Assembly: GCF_009937975.1 (NCBI RefSeq)
Contig: NZ_AP018441.1
Location: 4,588,001 to 4,652,000 of the forward strand
DNA length: 64,000 bases
Source: Undibacterium sp. YM2
Lineage (GTDB): Bacteria; Pseudomonadota; Gammaproteobacteria; Burkholderiales; Burkholderiaceae_D
Direction of reading: 5' to 3'
Shown here piece by piece: positions 40,138-49,109 of this stretch (its first letter is position 1; each line of letters begins with the position of its first letter). Under the pieces are notes generated by a model that saw nothing but the letters and a program-made list of their open reading frames with translations, was not told the DNA's origin and did not search any database. The position numbers were made by a program, and so were the translations under genes.

Positions 40138-42465
40138 ATGGCAATGAAACGCATCACCGGCCCGGATGGCCTGCCCTACCTCATCGATACACAAGAAGAC
40201 GACGAGCAATCAGACAACTGGGCCAACTCTGATTTTCTGTCAGCCTTGGAGGATAGCAGCAGTCTGACCCCAATTTCTGGCATACCCCGTAGCAGCGAGG
40301 AGCTCGACCATCTCGTGAGATACTTTCCGAGTGCAATGCACAGGGCCACAGACAGCGAAGACAAGGAACAATATATTGATCATCTGGTGCCCAAGTTCCC
40401 TTCTGATATGCCAAACCTGGCACCATCTGAGTTACTCCCTTATCTGCGCAGGGGCTGGTCCCGGGGGGCAGACAGCAAGAACGCTGAGCAGCTCTTGCCA
40501 GCTTTCATCAACAGGGCTGCATCAGGAGAAGAAGGCCTGACGCCATCTGAGCTGCCCCCTTATCTGCGCAGGGGCTGGCCCCGCACAGACAACAATGGCT
40601 TGACCCAGTTCGTTCCCGATACCATCAACAGGGCCGCACCTGGAGCAGACGACGCACAAATTCGTGGCCCTGCCTTTCTCTCACGTCTGCCTGACATGCA
40701 GGGTTTGACACCATTAGATTTGCGTCCCGCCATGTATAAAGAGCTAAGTCCTGAAGAGGCGCGCAAAGCCATACGCTTGTTATCAGGCACGATGAACGGA
40801 GAAGCAGATCCATTTGCCGGACTCCAATTTTCCAGAAGGCCAAACCCGGATGATGAACAAAAGCTAGCCGCACCAGGCAGCAGTGGAGGTGACAGGCAAG
40901 CGGCCACACCGGTCAGGGGCTTGCTCTTGCGTGCCATGGCGGCGAATGATGATATTGGCCCGGATGAAAATCTGACTGGGCAAAGCCGCCGTGCAGATGA
41001 TGACATGTCACCTGGCTCCGGCGCACAGGGCAACATCGGCAATCAATTAGGCTTATTGAACAAGTTCAGTTTTCCTCAGTCAAGCGCGGTCAAATCTGTA
41101 CCAGCCTCGTTCATCCGGCAATCTGAACTTTATGCACGCACGCCCTCAGCCCTGCCATTGTTCGATGAGGATGTAGATATCAATCCCTCGCGCTTTCCGC
41201 ACGATCCTTACATGCCCCTTGATACGCGCCTTGAAAATGATGTTGGCGGCCGTGCCATATCGGGAGATGCAATCAATCAGGGACAAGAAAAGGCCTGGGA
41301 TGAAGGCTTAAGTCTCCACGATGGACCTGCCACTGACAATAAGGTCAGCGCTGAAGAAGGCGAAAGACTTACAGCCAAACTCCTGCGCTCGAGATTATTG
41401 CAGGCACGTGAAGACAGCGACAAAGCACTGACTCCCATAGGGGCGCGCGCCAACAACAGCCCCGAAGCAATCGCCGTTGCAATGGGACAGGATGTCGCCC
41501 GCATGAAGAAGGGGATGACCGGCAAGGATATGAAGGCTGACCGTGCCACGTTCAATAAAAATACTGAGGACGAACTACACGAACTGGATGCAATAGCAGA
41601 TCGTGAAGGCTATAGCGCGGCAAACAGAGCCATGTTGAAGAACACTTATGCGCTGGCACGTTACGGTGCATTAAACAAAGACAATCCAGATTTCATGTGG
41701 ACAAAATTAGGCATCTTTGCGGCCAATACGGTTCGCCACGGCCTGGTGCAATCCCATAATTCTGCAGATGCCCTCGATGGGCTTGGGCCTATCCTTCCAT
41801 TGATGTCCGGCGCATCGGGAATCCTGGGCGGCATGAGCGTCGGTGAAGCCGCAAATTTAACGCGTGCCATGGCAGACGAAACCCTGAAAGGCCAGATCGA
41901 TGTACTCAAAGACGTTGGCGGTTTGTCAGTCATGCACAAGATGTATGGATCAGCCGCCATGAAGGATGCTGCTTTTGAAAGCATGTCTGATGCCGCCAGA
42001 GATTCTTTTAAACTGCAAAGGCAAGCTGAAGAGGCGCGTGATCGTGGCGACATGCAAGGTTTTTACCGGCTGCAGACCGATGCAGCCATACAGATGGGGC
42101 GTCACGAACAAAGCAATTTGCAAACAATGTGGGACAAACCATCCATGGCAGCATTTTCAAAATTAAATGCCATGTTATTGAAAGAAACGGGCATGGCACT
42201 GGTTCATCCAGACATCTACATAGGCACCAATCGTGACACCGACAAAACAAACACCAGGAATATTACCGTTCCACAAGGCAGTGAAGACCTGACCTCGCTT
42301 GAGAACCGTGTTAACATCGCACGTAATGGTTTCAATACAATTAATGAAATGCGGCAGACGCCTGAGGGAAATAATTTACTTAACTTCCACCAGCGGCAAT
42401 TGGGCAGTGGCAGCAGGCTGATAAAACCTTTCTTTAAACCCGACTGGTGGAAATTCAATACATAA
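40138..42465 (+). CDS. Large repeat-containing protein, possible effector, 775 aa
   Basis: Not recognised as a named family. Two adjacent repeats at about residues 94-130 and 134-169 share PSELxPYLRRGWxR ... INRAAxG, with a weaker one before them. The middle is Asp/Pro/Ser-rich and probably unstructured. The C-terminal 300 residues are helical and more ordered: SAANRAMLKNTYALARYGALN, FMWTKLGIFAANTVRHGLV, a hydrophobic LPLMSGASGILGG stretch, and HPDIYIGTNRDTDK. No signal peptide. Followed by an exported protein (20 bp) and an HExxH protein, so a secreted-effector cluster is possible. It is not a typical phage structural gene. Confidence 0.72.
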   Translation: MAMKRITGPDGLPYLIDTQEDDEQSDNWANSDFLSALEDSSSLTPISGIPRSSEELDHLVRYFPSAMHRATDSEDKEQYIDHLVPKFPSDMPNLAPSELLPYLRRGWSRGADSKNAEQLLPAFINRAASGEEGLTPSELPPYLRRGWPRTDNNGLTQFVPDTINRAAPGADDAQIRGPAFLSRLPDMQGLTPLDLRPAMYKELSPEEARKAIRLLSGTMNGEADPFAGLQFSRRPNPDDEQKLAAPGSSGGDRQAATPVRGLLLRAMAANDDIGPDENLTGQSRRADDDMSPGSGAQGNIGNQLGLLNKFSFPQSSAVKSVPASFIRQSELYARTPSALPLFDEDVDINPSRFPHDPYMPLDTRLENDVGGRAISGDAINQGQEKAWDEGLSLHDGPATDNKVSAEEGERLTAKLLRSRLLQAREDSDKALTPIGARANNSPEAIAVAMGQDVARMKKGMTGKDMKADRATFNKNTEDELHELDAIADREGYSAANRAMLKNTYALARYGALNKDNPDFMWTKLGIFAANTVRHGLVQSHNSADALDGLGPILPLMSGASGILGGMSVGEAANLTRAMADETLKGQIDVLKDVGGLSVMHKMYGSAAMKDAAFESMSDAARDSFKLQRQAEEARDRGDMQGFYRLQTDAAIQMGRHEQSNLQTMWDKPSMAAFSKLNAMLLKETGMALVHPDIYIGTNRDTDKTNTRNITVPQGSEDLTSLENRVNIARNGFNTINEMRQTPEGNNLLNFHQRQLGSGSRLIKPFFKPDWWKFNT

Positions 42466-42484
42466 AACACGTCACAGGATAATC

Positions 42485-43300
42485 ATGAAAATCATCAAAT
42501 TGTGTGCATGCCTGATTTTGCTTCATTTTTCCGTTGCCTGCGCTGACCAGGCAAAGCCTGTCCTGCCTGTCATACAGTTACGCATGGACGCACCCGTCAG
42601 TGAAGTGCAAGCCAAATCAAGTTACCAATTTGATCAAAAATTCCTGAAGGGCGTACCCGGTAAAGAATATATCACCACGCCGCATGTACTTTTCTACAAA
42701 GATACGGACCTGGAATTTCGCGTAGAAAAAAAGGGGGATATCCGCAGCCTGGCGACATATCTGGGTTATGAAATACGTCATTTTGAAGGCGCCCCCGAAT
42801 CACTGATTTCACATTTCTCGTTTTTCCCCATTGATGACTACGTCGATGCGCACACCGCCGTTGAACAGATAAAAAAATTCAGGGATGTTTTTATCTCCCA
42901 AGGCTTTGTATCGACAGATAAACCATGGCTGGACTCTTATGTCATCAGTAGTGAGCAACCGCAGAAATATTTGACATCATTGGAAGGCCTGGAATCTCTT
43001 TTCCTCAATTCTCAATCCTACGTCAAACAAATCAGGGCAGTTGTATTAAAAAAGAATAGCATCGAGATCAAAATAGATATTGTCAACCTCAGGAGAAAAT
43101 ATGGGAGCCGTACTGACGCAGATGATAAGGATTATGCACCTACCGAAGACAGGATTGCCCGCGAAATCAGAAGCCTGACGCCAGCAGAGTTAAAAACCGA
43201 ACCTTCTTACTCGGTACAAATCATATTTTCACCAACGCGGGAACGGTCTAATCAACGATCAGAAGAAATTGAAATGTTAAGACGAGCTGAAGAGAAATGA
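42485..43300 (+). CDS. Exported partner protein, 271 aa
   Basis: Signal peptide (LCACLILLHFSVACA) that also has a Cys at the lipobox-like position, so it might be a lipoprotein. The mature part is beta-rich with YITTPHVLFYKDTDLEFRVEKKG, a central FFPIDDYVDAHTAVEQIKKFRDVFISQGF helix and a C-terminal charged segment. It follows the 775-aa gene by 20 bp and ends ATGA-like with the next start. A periplasmic immunity function for the possible effector is one explanation; not proven. Confidence 0.72.
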   Translation: MKIIKLCACLILLHFSVACADQAKPVLPVIQLRMDAPVSEVQAKSSYQFDQKFLKGVPGKEYITTPHVLFYKDTDLEFRVEKKGDIRSLATYLGYEIRHFEGAPESLISHFSFFPIDDYVDAHTAVEQIKKFRDVFISQGFVSTDKPWLDSYVISSEQPQKYLTSLEGLESLFLNSQSYVKQIRAVVLKKNSIEIKIDIVNLRRKYGSRTDADDKDYAPTEDRIAREIRSLTPAELKTEPSYSVQIIFSPTRERSNQRSEEIEMLRRAEEK

Positions 43301-43344
43301 TGGCAGACAATTCTAATCCTGGCGACAATGAATATTGACGCGCA

Positions 43345-44073
43345 GTGCAGCCCACCCTCGCCATGTCACACCCTGTTAGTACAGTAGATGAACATCATAT
43401 ACTGAAAGGCCGCAAGCGAGCTTTGACTTATGCCATCGCACACGTGGATGAAGAGCATAAAATCATCCACATCCGCTTGAGCATGAACTATGGCAAGCCA
43501 TCACTGCTTACCTGTCTGTTGGGACTCGCCAAAAAGCCCGACGACGCGCAGTTTGAATACCATGCGAGGCTGGCTGATGAGGGTATAGCAAGATACTGGA
43601 GTCGAACCATCACGCTCAAGGGTGAAGCATGGGATGTCAGGGTAAGGCCGGAAAGATCAGCGCAAGGCATGCCCCTGACACTGGCAAACCCGGGCAGCCG
43701 CCTGCTTGGCAACCTGAGCAGGCGCTCGCGCAATCCATACCCGTTTTTTACCGGCACTTTATATTACGATGAGAATGACGGACCAGACCCTGAGCGCTCG
43801 TATGCCATGACAGCGGCGCATGAAGTTGGCCATCCACTATTGACGCATGCATTTGGCGCGAAATACTCATGGGGACATGCAGGAACCTCGACGATACTTG
43901 GCCGCAGAGATCAAGATGCACCAGAATACCCGGCACAGGGCGAGATCAGCCTCATGCTGTATTACAATCGCAATTCAAGTTGCGTGATAGACAGTGACAG
44001 TATTTTTAGCAGGACGATTGCCAGTGAGGGCGATGTAAAAACCCTGGTTTATATTTCTGGCCGATCGAAGTAA
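43345..44073 (+). CDS. HExxH-motif protein, possible zinc metallopeptidase, 242 aa
   Basis: HEVGH at residues 159-163 within TAAHEVGHPLLTHAFG is a zincin-type metal and catalytic motif; His178 in SWGHAGTS may be the third ligand. The N-terminal part has an IHIRLSMNYG strand and a KPDDAQFEYHARLADEGIARYWS helix. GTG at 43345 is the first start of this frame; ATG at 43363 is the alternative. In the same frame a short segment from ATG at 43300 (MADNSNPGDNEY) ends in TGA at 43336, which may be a lost N-terminus. A peptidase role is likely, the target unknown. Confidence 0.75.
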   Translation: MQPTLAMSHPVSTVDEHHILKGRKRALTYAIAHVDEEHKIIHIRLSMNYGKPSLLTCLLGLAKKPDDAQFEYHARLADEGIARYWSRTITLKGEAWDVRVRPERSAQGMPLTLANPGSRLLGNLSRRSRNPYPFFTGTLYYDENDGPDPERSYAMTAAHEVGHPLLTHAFGAKYSWGHAGTSTILGRRDQDAPEYPAQGEISLMLYYNRNSSCVIDSDSIFSRTIASEGDVKTLVYISGRSK

Positions 44074-44308
44074 TATGTTACTGAGCCTACATAAAGAGCG
44101 TAGCTTGACTTGCAAGACTCCGTGTGAATGGTCGCCAGATATGAGCATCTGTTTGAAAGACATTCATGTCACTTGCGTTCAACATGTATGGAACTTGGCA
44201 TTTTATCTGCCACCAGCCGCGTTTCATACCTGATGGGTGCATCATACCGTTACCCGCACATCGTGGGCTTTATTTTCCAACACGCCCGAAAAGCCAAGAT
44301 AAAACCGT

Positions 44309-45205
44309 ATGGGATATATACAATTTTTTTACGACATACACTTACGAGTAGCAGGGCCTACCCCAACGTTGCAACTATTTTTTGAAAATCACCTGGCAGG
44401 AGGACAATTTTCATTTACGTCCATCGTCCACATGCCGGTTGAACTGAATTTCGAGCTCAATAGTTTTGTCGATGATGGCTATGCTGCCTTATATGGGGAC
44501 TGGAATACCCTGACTGGCCGCTGGATGTTCAAGGAAGCGGCAACAGCTTATGGCTACCCATTCCCTCTCGCAAGCAGAGAGCAAGTGCTGAACTGCATCA
44601 AGGCGCTAGGTGAATTTGGCGAGACCAGGCTATACTTGGGAGAATTGTTCAAATCCAACATTGATCACTACGGACATGGGCATGCCGACAGTTGGTGCAA
44701 ACAATATTGGGGAATCAGTGAAGACGTTTCTGATGCGCTGATCTCGATTGCAGATGAACACACAGACATCGTTTTTGAACTATCGCTTGCCATGCCGCAG
44801 AAGTTATTGACTTTGTTATCCAGGCGTTATGCTGATTTACAAATAACTGCATCCTCTGCCAAGCAGAATGGCAAGGGCGCAAAGAAAATCGTCATGCAGA
44901 GCGGCAAGCAGCTGCCGACACCCGCACAGACACCAGCGGATATTCAAGCGTCCGTCCAGCATATTAAAGGCGAAGTTCAGCGAAAATACTTTGATGAATT
45001 GCTGAAGCCACACGGCCTTGATGATGCAATAGTCATCGATCAGTTCGGCAATGCCATGTTTTCAGGCAGCCAGATCAACGTCAATTTAATCAAAAGCCGC
45101 CTGGCCGACGGCGACAAAGCAGAAGAAATCGCATCACGCTATATCGGGCTGACAGACAGGCATAAGGAGGTGATACATCTGCTACCGCCGTACTGGAACA
45201 AATAA
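44309..45205 (+). CDS. Hypothetical protein, 298 aa
   Basis: Not recognised. The first half is beta-rich (LQLFFENHLAGGQFSFTSIVHMPVELNFELNSFVDDGYAALYGDW) with a short helical middle (KSNIDHYGHGHADSWCKQYWGISEDVSDALISIADEHTD). The second half has a helical stretch PADIQASVQHIKGEVQRKYFDELLK and ends LPPYWNK. The start could also be the ATG at 44432. No signal peptide. It is the last gene of the 40.1-45.2 kb cluster. The 44074-44308 stretch before it has no supported gene. Confidence 0.65.
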   Translation: MGYIQFFYDIHLRVAGPTPTLQLFFENHLAGGQFSFTSIVHMPVELNFELNSFVDDGYAALYGDWNTLTGRWMFKEAATAYGYPFPLASREQVLNCIKALGEFGETRLYLGELFKSNIDHYGHGHADSWCKQYWGISEDVSDALISIADEHTDIVFELSLAMPQKLLTLLSRRYADLQITASSAKQNGKGAKKIVMQSGKQLPTPAQTPADIQASVQHIKGEVQRKYFDELLKPHGLDDAIVIDQFGNAMFSGSQINVNLIKSRLADGDKAEEIASRYIGLTDRHKEVIHLLPPYWNK

Positions 45206-45265
45206 GGCTGTTTGCACCGACAACCTGCAACTGCAACCAGAGTTTGCAAGAGTTGACGTCCTGTT

Positions 45266-45655
45266 TTACATCACCGCAATCAGCCTCACGCTGACGGTAT
45301 CCTGCTCTGCGGTTTCACAGCGCTCTATGCAATAGCGCAGGTCTTCGATGAGTTCTTCATCGTCGCCTGCTTCTGCCAGGGCTTGTTCGAGTACACGCAG
45401 GGTCGCCAGCAGCTCTGCCGGGCTGACCCATTTGGCATGATCGGCCAGCCATTGTTCTGCCTCTTCTTCGCCCATGTCTTCTTCGCTGACATTGAGTTCC
45501 ATATCAGAAAAATCGACAAAATCGCTGAAGGCCGCGACACTAAGGTCGGCACATTGTTCATCGAGTGCATCCATGCTGGCATACAGCGCAGCGAGATCAT
45601 CCGGCGCGAAATCATCGTCGTCGTTTTCCAGTATCATCCACAAAACGGTACTCAT
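45266..45655 (-). CDS. Acidic protein, 129 aa, paralogue of 48680-49057
   Basis: Starts STVLWMILENDDDDFAPDDLAALYASMDALDEQC and ends DTVSVRLIAVM. The sequence is very acidic and helical, with an AKWVSPAELLATLRVLEQALAE middle. GGAGAG precedes the ATG. The 48680 gene has the same plan (SMVLWIQLESDSDDVAPDDLGYLLDEL ... QVRLIAVM), so they are a duplicated pair. Function unknown; the pair member near 49 kb lies beside an ExbD-like gene. Confidence 0.75.
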   Translation of the reverse strand: MSTVLWMILENDDDDFAPDDLAALYASMDALDEQCADLSVAAFSDFVDFSDMELNVSEEDMGEEEAEQWLADHAKWVSPAELLATLRVLEQALAEAGDDEELIEDLRYCIERCETAEQDTVSVRLIAVM

Positions 45656-45851
45656 TGTTTTTGCTCTCCAGGAAGAGGTCGGTCAAAGGGAGTTGCCAGC
45701 TTGTCAGGCTATAACTTGATGATTATCTGGTAGATCGATGACAATAAGATGACAATAGCCTTGCATTCAGCGCAGTGGCCCGCATTGCGCCAGTCTGCAG
45801 CACGCTATAATCTTTTTTATTCTGCCGCTCTGATTTTATCCTGACGCCCCC

Positions 45852-46418
45852 ATGCAAGACCAACTGATACCAATGCTCCAGACACATACTCCACGGGACA
45901 GCACCGAAGCCGCGCACCTGAAAACCGCGCTGGATTTTGTCGCCAGCAACCCACTATGCAGCAGCCGCAGCAACCTGGCCGGGCATGTCACTGCATCGGC
46001 CTGGATTTTGTCGCCCGATGGCAAGTCTGCCCTGCTCACGCATCACAAGAAACTCAATCGCTGGCTGCAGCTCGGCGGGCATACCGACGATGCCGACACC
46101 AGCATACAGGCCGCCGCTGCCCGCGAGGCGCGGGAAGAGAGCGGCATGACAGATCTGCGCTTGCTCAGCGACGCCCTGTTTGATGTCGATGTCCACCCCA
46201 TCCCCGCCCGGGGCAGCGAGCCTGCACACTATCATTACGACCTGCGATTTTCATTCCAGGCACAGCATGTCGATTTTAATGTCAGCGAAGAGTCACATGC
46301 GCTGGCCTGGGTGCCGTTGGCTACGCTGGCGGCAGAAGACGGCAATGCGTCGGTTGCCAGGATGGCGAGGAAGAGTTTGGGGGTGTCGGGGTTTGCGGAT
46401 GTAGCGACGGTCAAATGA
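45852..46418 (+). CDS. NUDIX hydrolase, 188 aa
   Basis: Nudix box LGGHTDDADTSIQAAAAREAREESG (about 75-98) with the REAREESG core; the first Glu of the classic GX5EX7REUXEEXGU is replaced, as in the GGHxD subgroup. Preceded by WILSPDGKSALLTHHKKLNRWLQ and followed by HYHYDLRFSFQAQH. It cleaves a nucleoside-diphosphate-linked compound; the substrate is not known. Monocistronic or with the PilP-like gene 16 bp downstream. Confidence 0.88.
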   Translation: MQDQLIPMLQTHTPRDSTEAAHLKTALDFVASNPLCSSRSNLAGHVTASAWILSPDGKSALLTHHKKLNRWLQLGGHTDDADTSIQAAAAREAREESGMTDLRLLSDALFDVDVHPIPARGSEPAHYHYDLRFSFQAQHVDFNVSEESHALAWVPLATLAAEDGNASVARMARKSLGVSGFADVATVK

Positions 46419-46434
46419 AGGTGCAGGTAAAGAC

Positions 46435-46851
46435 ATGCAAATGAAAGTTAGCCTCGCATTGCAGCTCATGTTGCCACTGACCTTACTGGTTATGGCTGCA
46501 CCATCCAGTGCGACCTTCCCCATCAGTGAACTTGAACTGCTCACTTACGACAAGATGTTGTTGACGGGCACCGCACAATACGGGAAAGCATGGATAGCCT
46601 GTATAAAAACCAGCGAGGGCAAGCAAGTCACCGTCAAAAAAGGCGATACGCTCGGTACACAGCTTGGCCACATCCAGAAAATTGATGCCAAAGGTATTTA
46701 TCTGACAGAAACGGTGCAACTCAATGTTAGCGAGTGGTTTGAAAGAAAATTGTTTTGGCCTGTGGTGAGTGACAAGACACTGCGTGCAGAATGCAAATGG
46801 ATAGCTGCGCCTGAAAAGAGCTGGAGCTATCCTTCTCACTTTCAGGATTAG
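46435..46851 (+). CDS. PilP-like lipoprotein-type exported protein, 138 aa
   Basis: Signal peptide (LMLPLTLLVMAAPSSA). The mature part has ITSEGKQVTVKKGDTLGTQLGHIQKIDAKGIYLTETVQL, the HR domain pattern of the type IV pilus protein PilP, which sits between inner-membrane PilNO and the PilQ secretin. No other pilus genes are present here, so this is an orphan copy or a divergent relative. Short (usual PilP about 175 aa) and lacking an obvious lipobox. Confidence 0.6.
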   Translation: MQMKVSLALQLMLPLTLLVMAAPSSATFPISELELLTYDKMLLTGTAQYGKAWIACIKTSEGKQVTVKKGDTLGTQLGHIQKIDAKGIYLTETVQLNVSEWFERKLFWPVVSDKTLRAECKWIAAPEKSWSYPSHFQD

Positions 46852-46900
46852 CACGCTTGCTTCCTTGTATCCTACTCACTAAACAGGACATGTTTCATGT

Positions 46901-46922
46901 GGTGCGTTGCAACGCACGCTAC
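46901..46922. repeat. Single REP-like arm, GTAGGGTGCG family
   Basis: GGTGCGTTGCAACGCACGCTAC, right-arm orientation. Confidence 0.65.
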
Positions 46923-46957
46923 CCGTTACTTCAAAATTCCAGTAAATCTATTTTAGG

Positions 46958-47606
46958 AAGCGGCCACCACTCCGTCATGCCGGACTCGATCCGGCATCCA
47001 GCGACTTTGTTTGCGCACTGGTAGCACATTTATTCACCGTGCCGCAATGCGCCGCCCTGCCACTGTCCTCGCAGATAAACACCGCACGGCTTGAAGACTA
47101 ACGACGCTGGATGCCGGATCGAGTCCGGCATGACGAGTTGTGGGGCTATGCGCGTTACCAACCTTGTCCGGCACTAGCCTGCAATACAATTCAACAGCAG
47201 ATGCGTGAAATGATTTGCGAAGCGCTGGAACGTGGAATACGTGCGGTGCGCACGGCGCACCCTACTTTACTGCCTCAAACCCTCCGTATATTCATTTCAA
47301 GCAGCGGCCCCATACCGTCATGCCGGACTTGATCCGGCATCCAGCGGCGTTGTTTGCGCACTGATACGGCACTTATTCTCCGTGCTGCAATACGCAGCCC
47401 TGCCGCTGTCCCCGCAGATAAACACCGCATGGCTTGAAGACTAACGACACTGGATGCCGGATCAAGTCCGGCATGACGGGTGGTAGTTTATGCGCGTTGC
47501 CAATGTTGTCCGGCACTAGCCTGTAATACAATTCAACAGCAGATGCGTGACATGATTTGCGAAGCGCTGGACAAGTGATGCGTGTGGTGCGCACGGCACA
47601 CCCTGC
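46958..47606. repeat. Tandem duplication of about 300 bp containing CATGCCGG doublets
   Basis: Two adjacent related units, 46958-47265 and 47302-47606, each hold a CATGCCGG-family inverted pair (46974-47000 with 47107-47133; 47317-47344 with 47450-47477), a shared inner segment (CAGATAAACACCGCATGGC), a shared tail (CAATACAATTCAACAGCAGA) and a terminal GTGCG palindrome (47245-47265; 47586-47606). Extra drift between them shows it is not recent. No gene in 46852-47645. Confidence 0.78.
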
Positions 47607-47645
47607 TTCAGCCTATCCGCAGTACGCTCAGTTGCCACACAAATC

Positions 47646-48389
47646 TCAGTCCGCCACACAAGCCCGTTTAGCCTTGTCGGTACGCAAAAAGCTGGCGCCA
47701 TTCGCAAAACTGGCGCGGGCACCGCAGTGTGAACTGCATCCCTCACCCGTGGCTGACAAGACGAGCTGGTGTTGTTTGACAGTCAGCTTGATCTGGCAAT
47801 TCTGAATATCGTTTTCGCCTTTGCCTGGCAGGTAGCTATACACATTGCCAGCCAGCGCGAACTTGCCATTGAGGCTGCAATTGTGGCCATTTGATTGCAC
47901 GAGTATCGTCTTCACCTGTGCCTGGGCATTGCCTGTGCTTTTGATATTCAGGCAGTCTTGCACTGTCGAGTGGGTGCCATTGGCAAATTCCATGTCATGG
48001 CTGAACTCGTAGTTACCGTCGAGCTTGCCGTCTATCTTGCTGTTTGCCGGTGCGTCTTCATTCCATTGCACAAGAAATGCAATACGCCCGACATAGGCAT
48101 TCTCCAGGCATTGCACAGTCTTGCAGGCATCGCGGGTAGTGCGCAACCAGCGTTGCTGGCTGGATTTGAGTAACTCACTGGTATCGGTGCCTGTGGCCGG
48201 GCTGGCCGCCTTCATCATGGCCTTGTAGGCACCGGCAAGCTGCTCATCAAGCGTCGAGAGATTGCCCGTGTCACATATCATGCGTTCCACCGGTTTGGCG
48301 GCCTTGCTGCAATCAAAGCTGGCGGCTTGCGTGGTGCTGGCCAGGGCGGAGAATAAAGTGATCAGTGCAAGGGTACAAAGTGTGCGCAT
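47646..48389 (-). CDS. LprI-like (DUF1311) exported protein, 247 aa
   Basis: The start at 48389 gives a signal peptide (LCTLALITLFSALASTTQAA). The mature N-terminal part, FDCSKAAKPVERMICDTGNLSTLDEQLAGAYKAMM ... QRWLRTTRDAC...CLENAYVGRI, is the LprI/DUF1311 module: four cysteines and a conserved LD-x-x-L-x-x-x-Y. The C-terminal half is a beta-rich domain not found in the basic module. LprI of Mycobacterium tuberculosis is a lysozyme inhibitor; whether this one is, is unknown. Confidence 0.85.
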   Translation of the reverse strand: MRTLCTLALITLFSALASTTQAASFDCSKAAKPVERMICDTGNLSTLDEQLAGAYKAMMKAASPATGTDTSELLKSSQQRWLRTTRDACKTVQCLENAYVGRIAFLVQWNEDAPANSKIDGKLDGNYEFSHDMEFANGTHSTVQDCLNIKSTGNAQAQVKTILVQSNGHNCSLNGKFALAGNVYSYLPGKGENDIQNCQIKLTVKQHQLVLSATGEGCSSHCGARASFANGASFLRTDKAKRACVAD

Positions 48390-48530
48390 AAGTGTTATAT
48401 CCAGGTGGATTGTGTGGATGCGCATGGCGCAGTTTAATGATGATGTTGAAGCTTCATATATTCAAGCCTTCAAACACATCGGGCATTCATTCTTGCAGCG
48501 ATGTTCGTCAATGCATGGTCGTAGGGCGCA

Positions 48531-48658
48531 TTATAATGCGCCGCATGTGTGCGTCGTTCACGGCGACGCTTGCCATGATGTAGGGCGCGTCGTGCGCACC
48601 ATCGTTGAATAACGTGAATGCCTGCATGATAAAAGCCGGTGCGCATGGCGCACCCTGC
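48531..48658. repeat. REP-like elements of two families
   Basis: GTAGGGCGCATT palindrome from 48531 followed by a GTAGGGCGCGTCGTGCG/GTGCGCATGGCGCACCCTGC pair at 48580-48600 and 48638-48658, just downstream of the 48680-49057 gene. Confidence 0.7.
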
Positions 48659-48679
48659 GAGCTAACTCAGCCATTGTTT

Positions 48680-49057
48680 TTACATCACCGCAATCAACCG
48701 CACTTGCACTGCGTTTTCTTCAGCCTCTTTGCAACGTTGCCCGATAATCTGCAATTCTTCGAGTACTTCGTTGTTGTCGCCTGATTCGCTCAGCGCCGCT
48801 TCGAGTGCGCGTATGCTGATCAGCAGTTCGGTAGGGCTGACCCATTTGGCGTTTTCGGCAGGCCAGTTTTCATCGAGGTCTTCTTCGCTGATGTTGTATT
48901 CAACATCAGAATAATCGACAAATTCGCTCAAGGCTTGCACGCCCAGTTCTTCACAGTGGGCGTCGATGTCTTCGAGCTCGTCGAGCAAATAACCGAGGTC
49001 GTCTGGTGCGACGTCGTCGCTGTCGCTTTCAAGCTGTATCCACAAGACCATGCTCAT
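48680..49057 (-). CDS. Acidic protein, 125 aa, paralogue of 45266-45655
   Basis: SMVLWIQLESDSDDVAPDDLGYLLDELEDIDAHC at the start and KWVSPTELLISIRALEAALSE in the middle, ending VRLIAVM. It is 52 bp downstream of the ExbD-like gene on the same strand, preceded by GGAGAAA, so it may be co-transcribed with it. No family recognised. Confidence 0.75.
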   Translation of the reverse strand: MSMVLWIQLESDSDDVAPDDLGYLLDELEDIDAHCEELGVQALSEFVDYSDVEYNISEEDLDENWPAENAKWVSPTELLISIRALEAALSESGDNNEVLEELQIIGQRCKEAEENAVQVRLIAVM

Positions 49058-49109
49058 GATGTGTTTTCTCCGTGCTTGATGAAATCTTTGTCTGAAATTT
49101 TGTCTTCAT

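Noticed and set aside
44128..44385. 85-aa frame between the HExxH gene and the 44309 gene
   Set aside because: Overlaps the next gene in another frame, low-complexity composition, no start signal.
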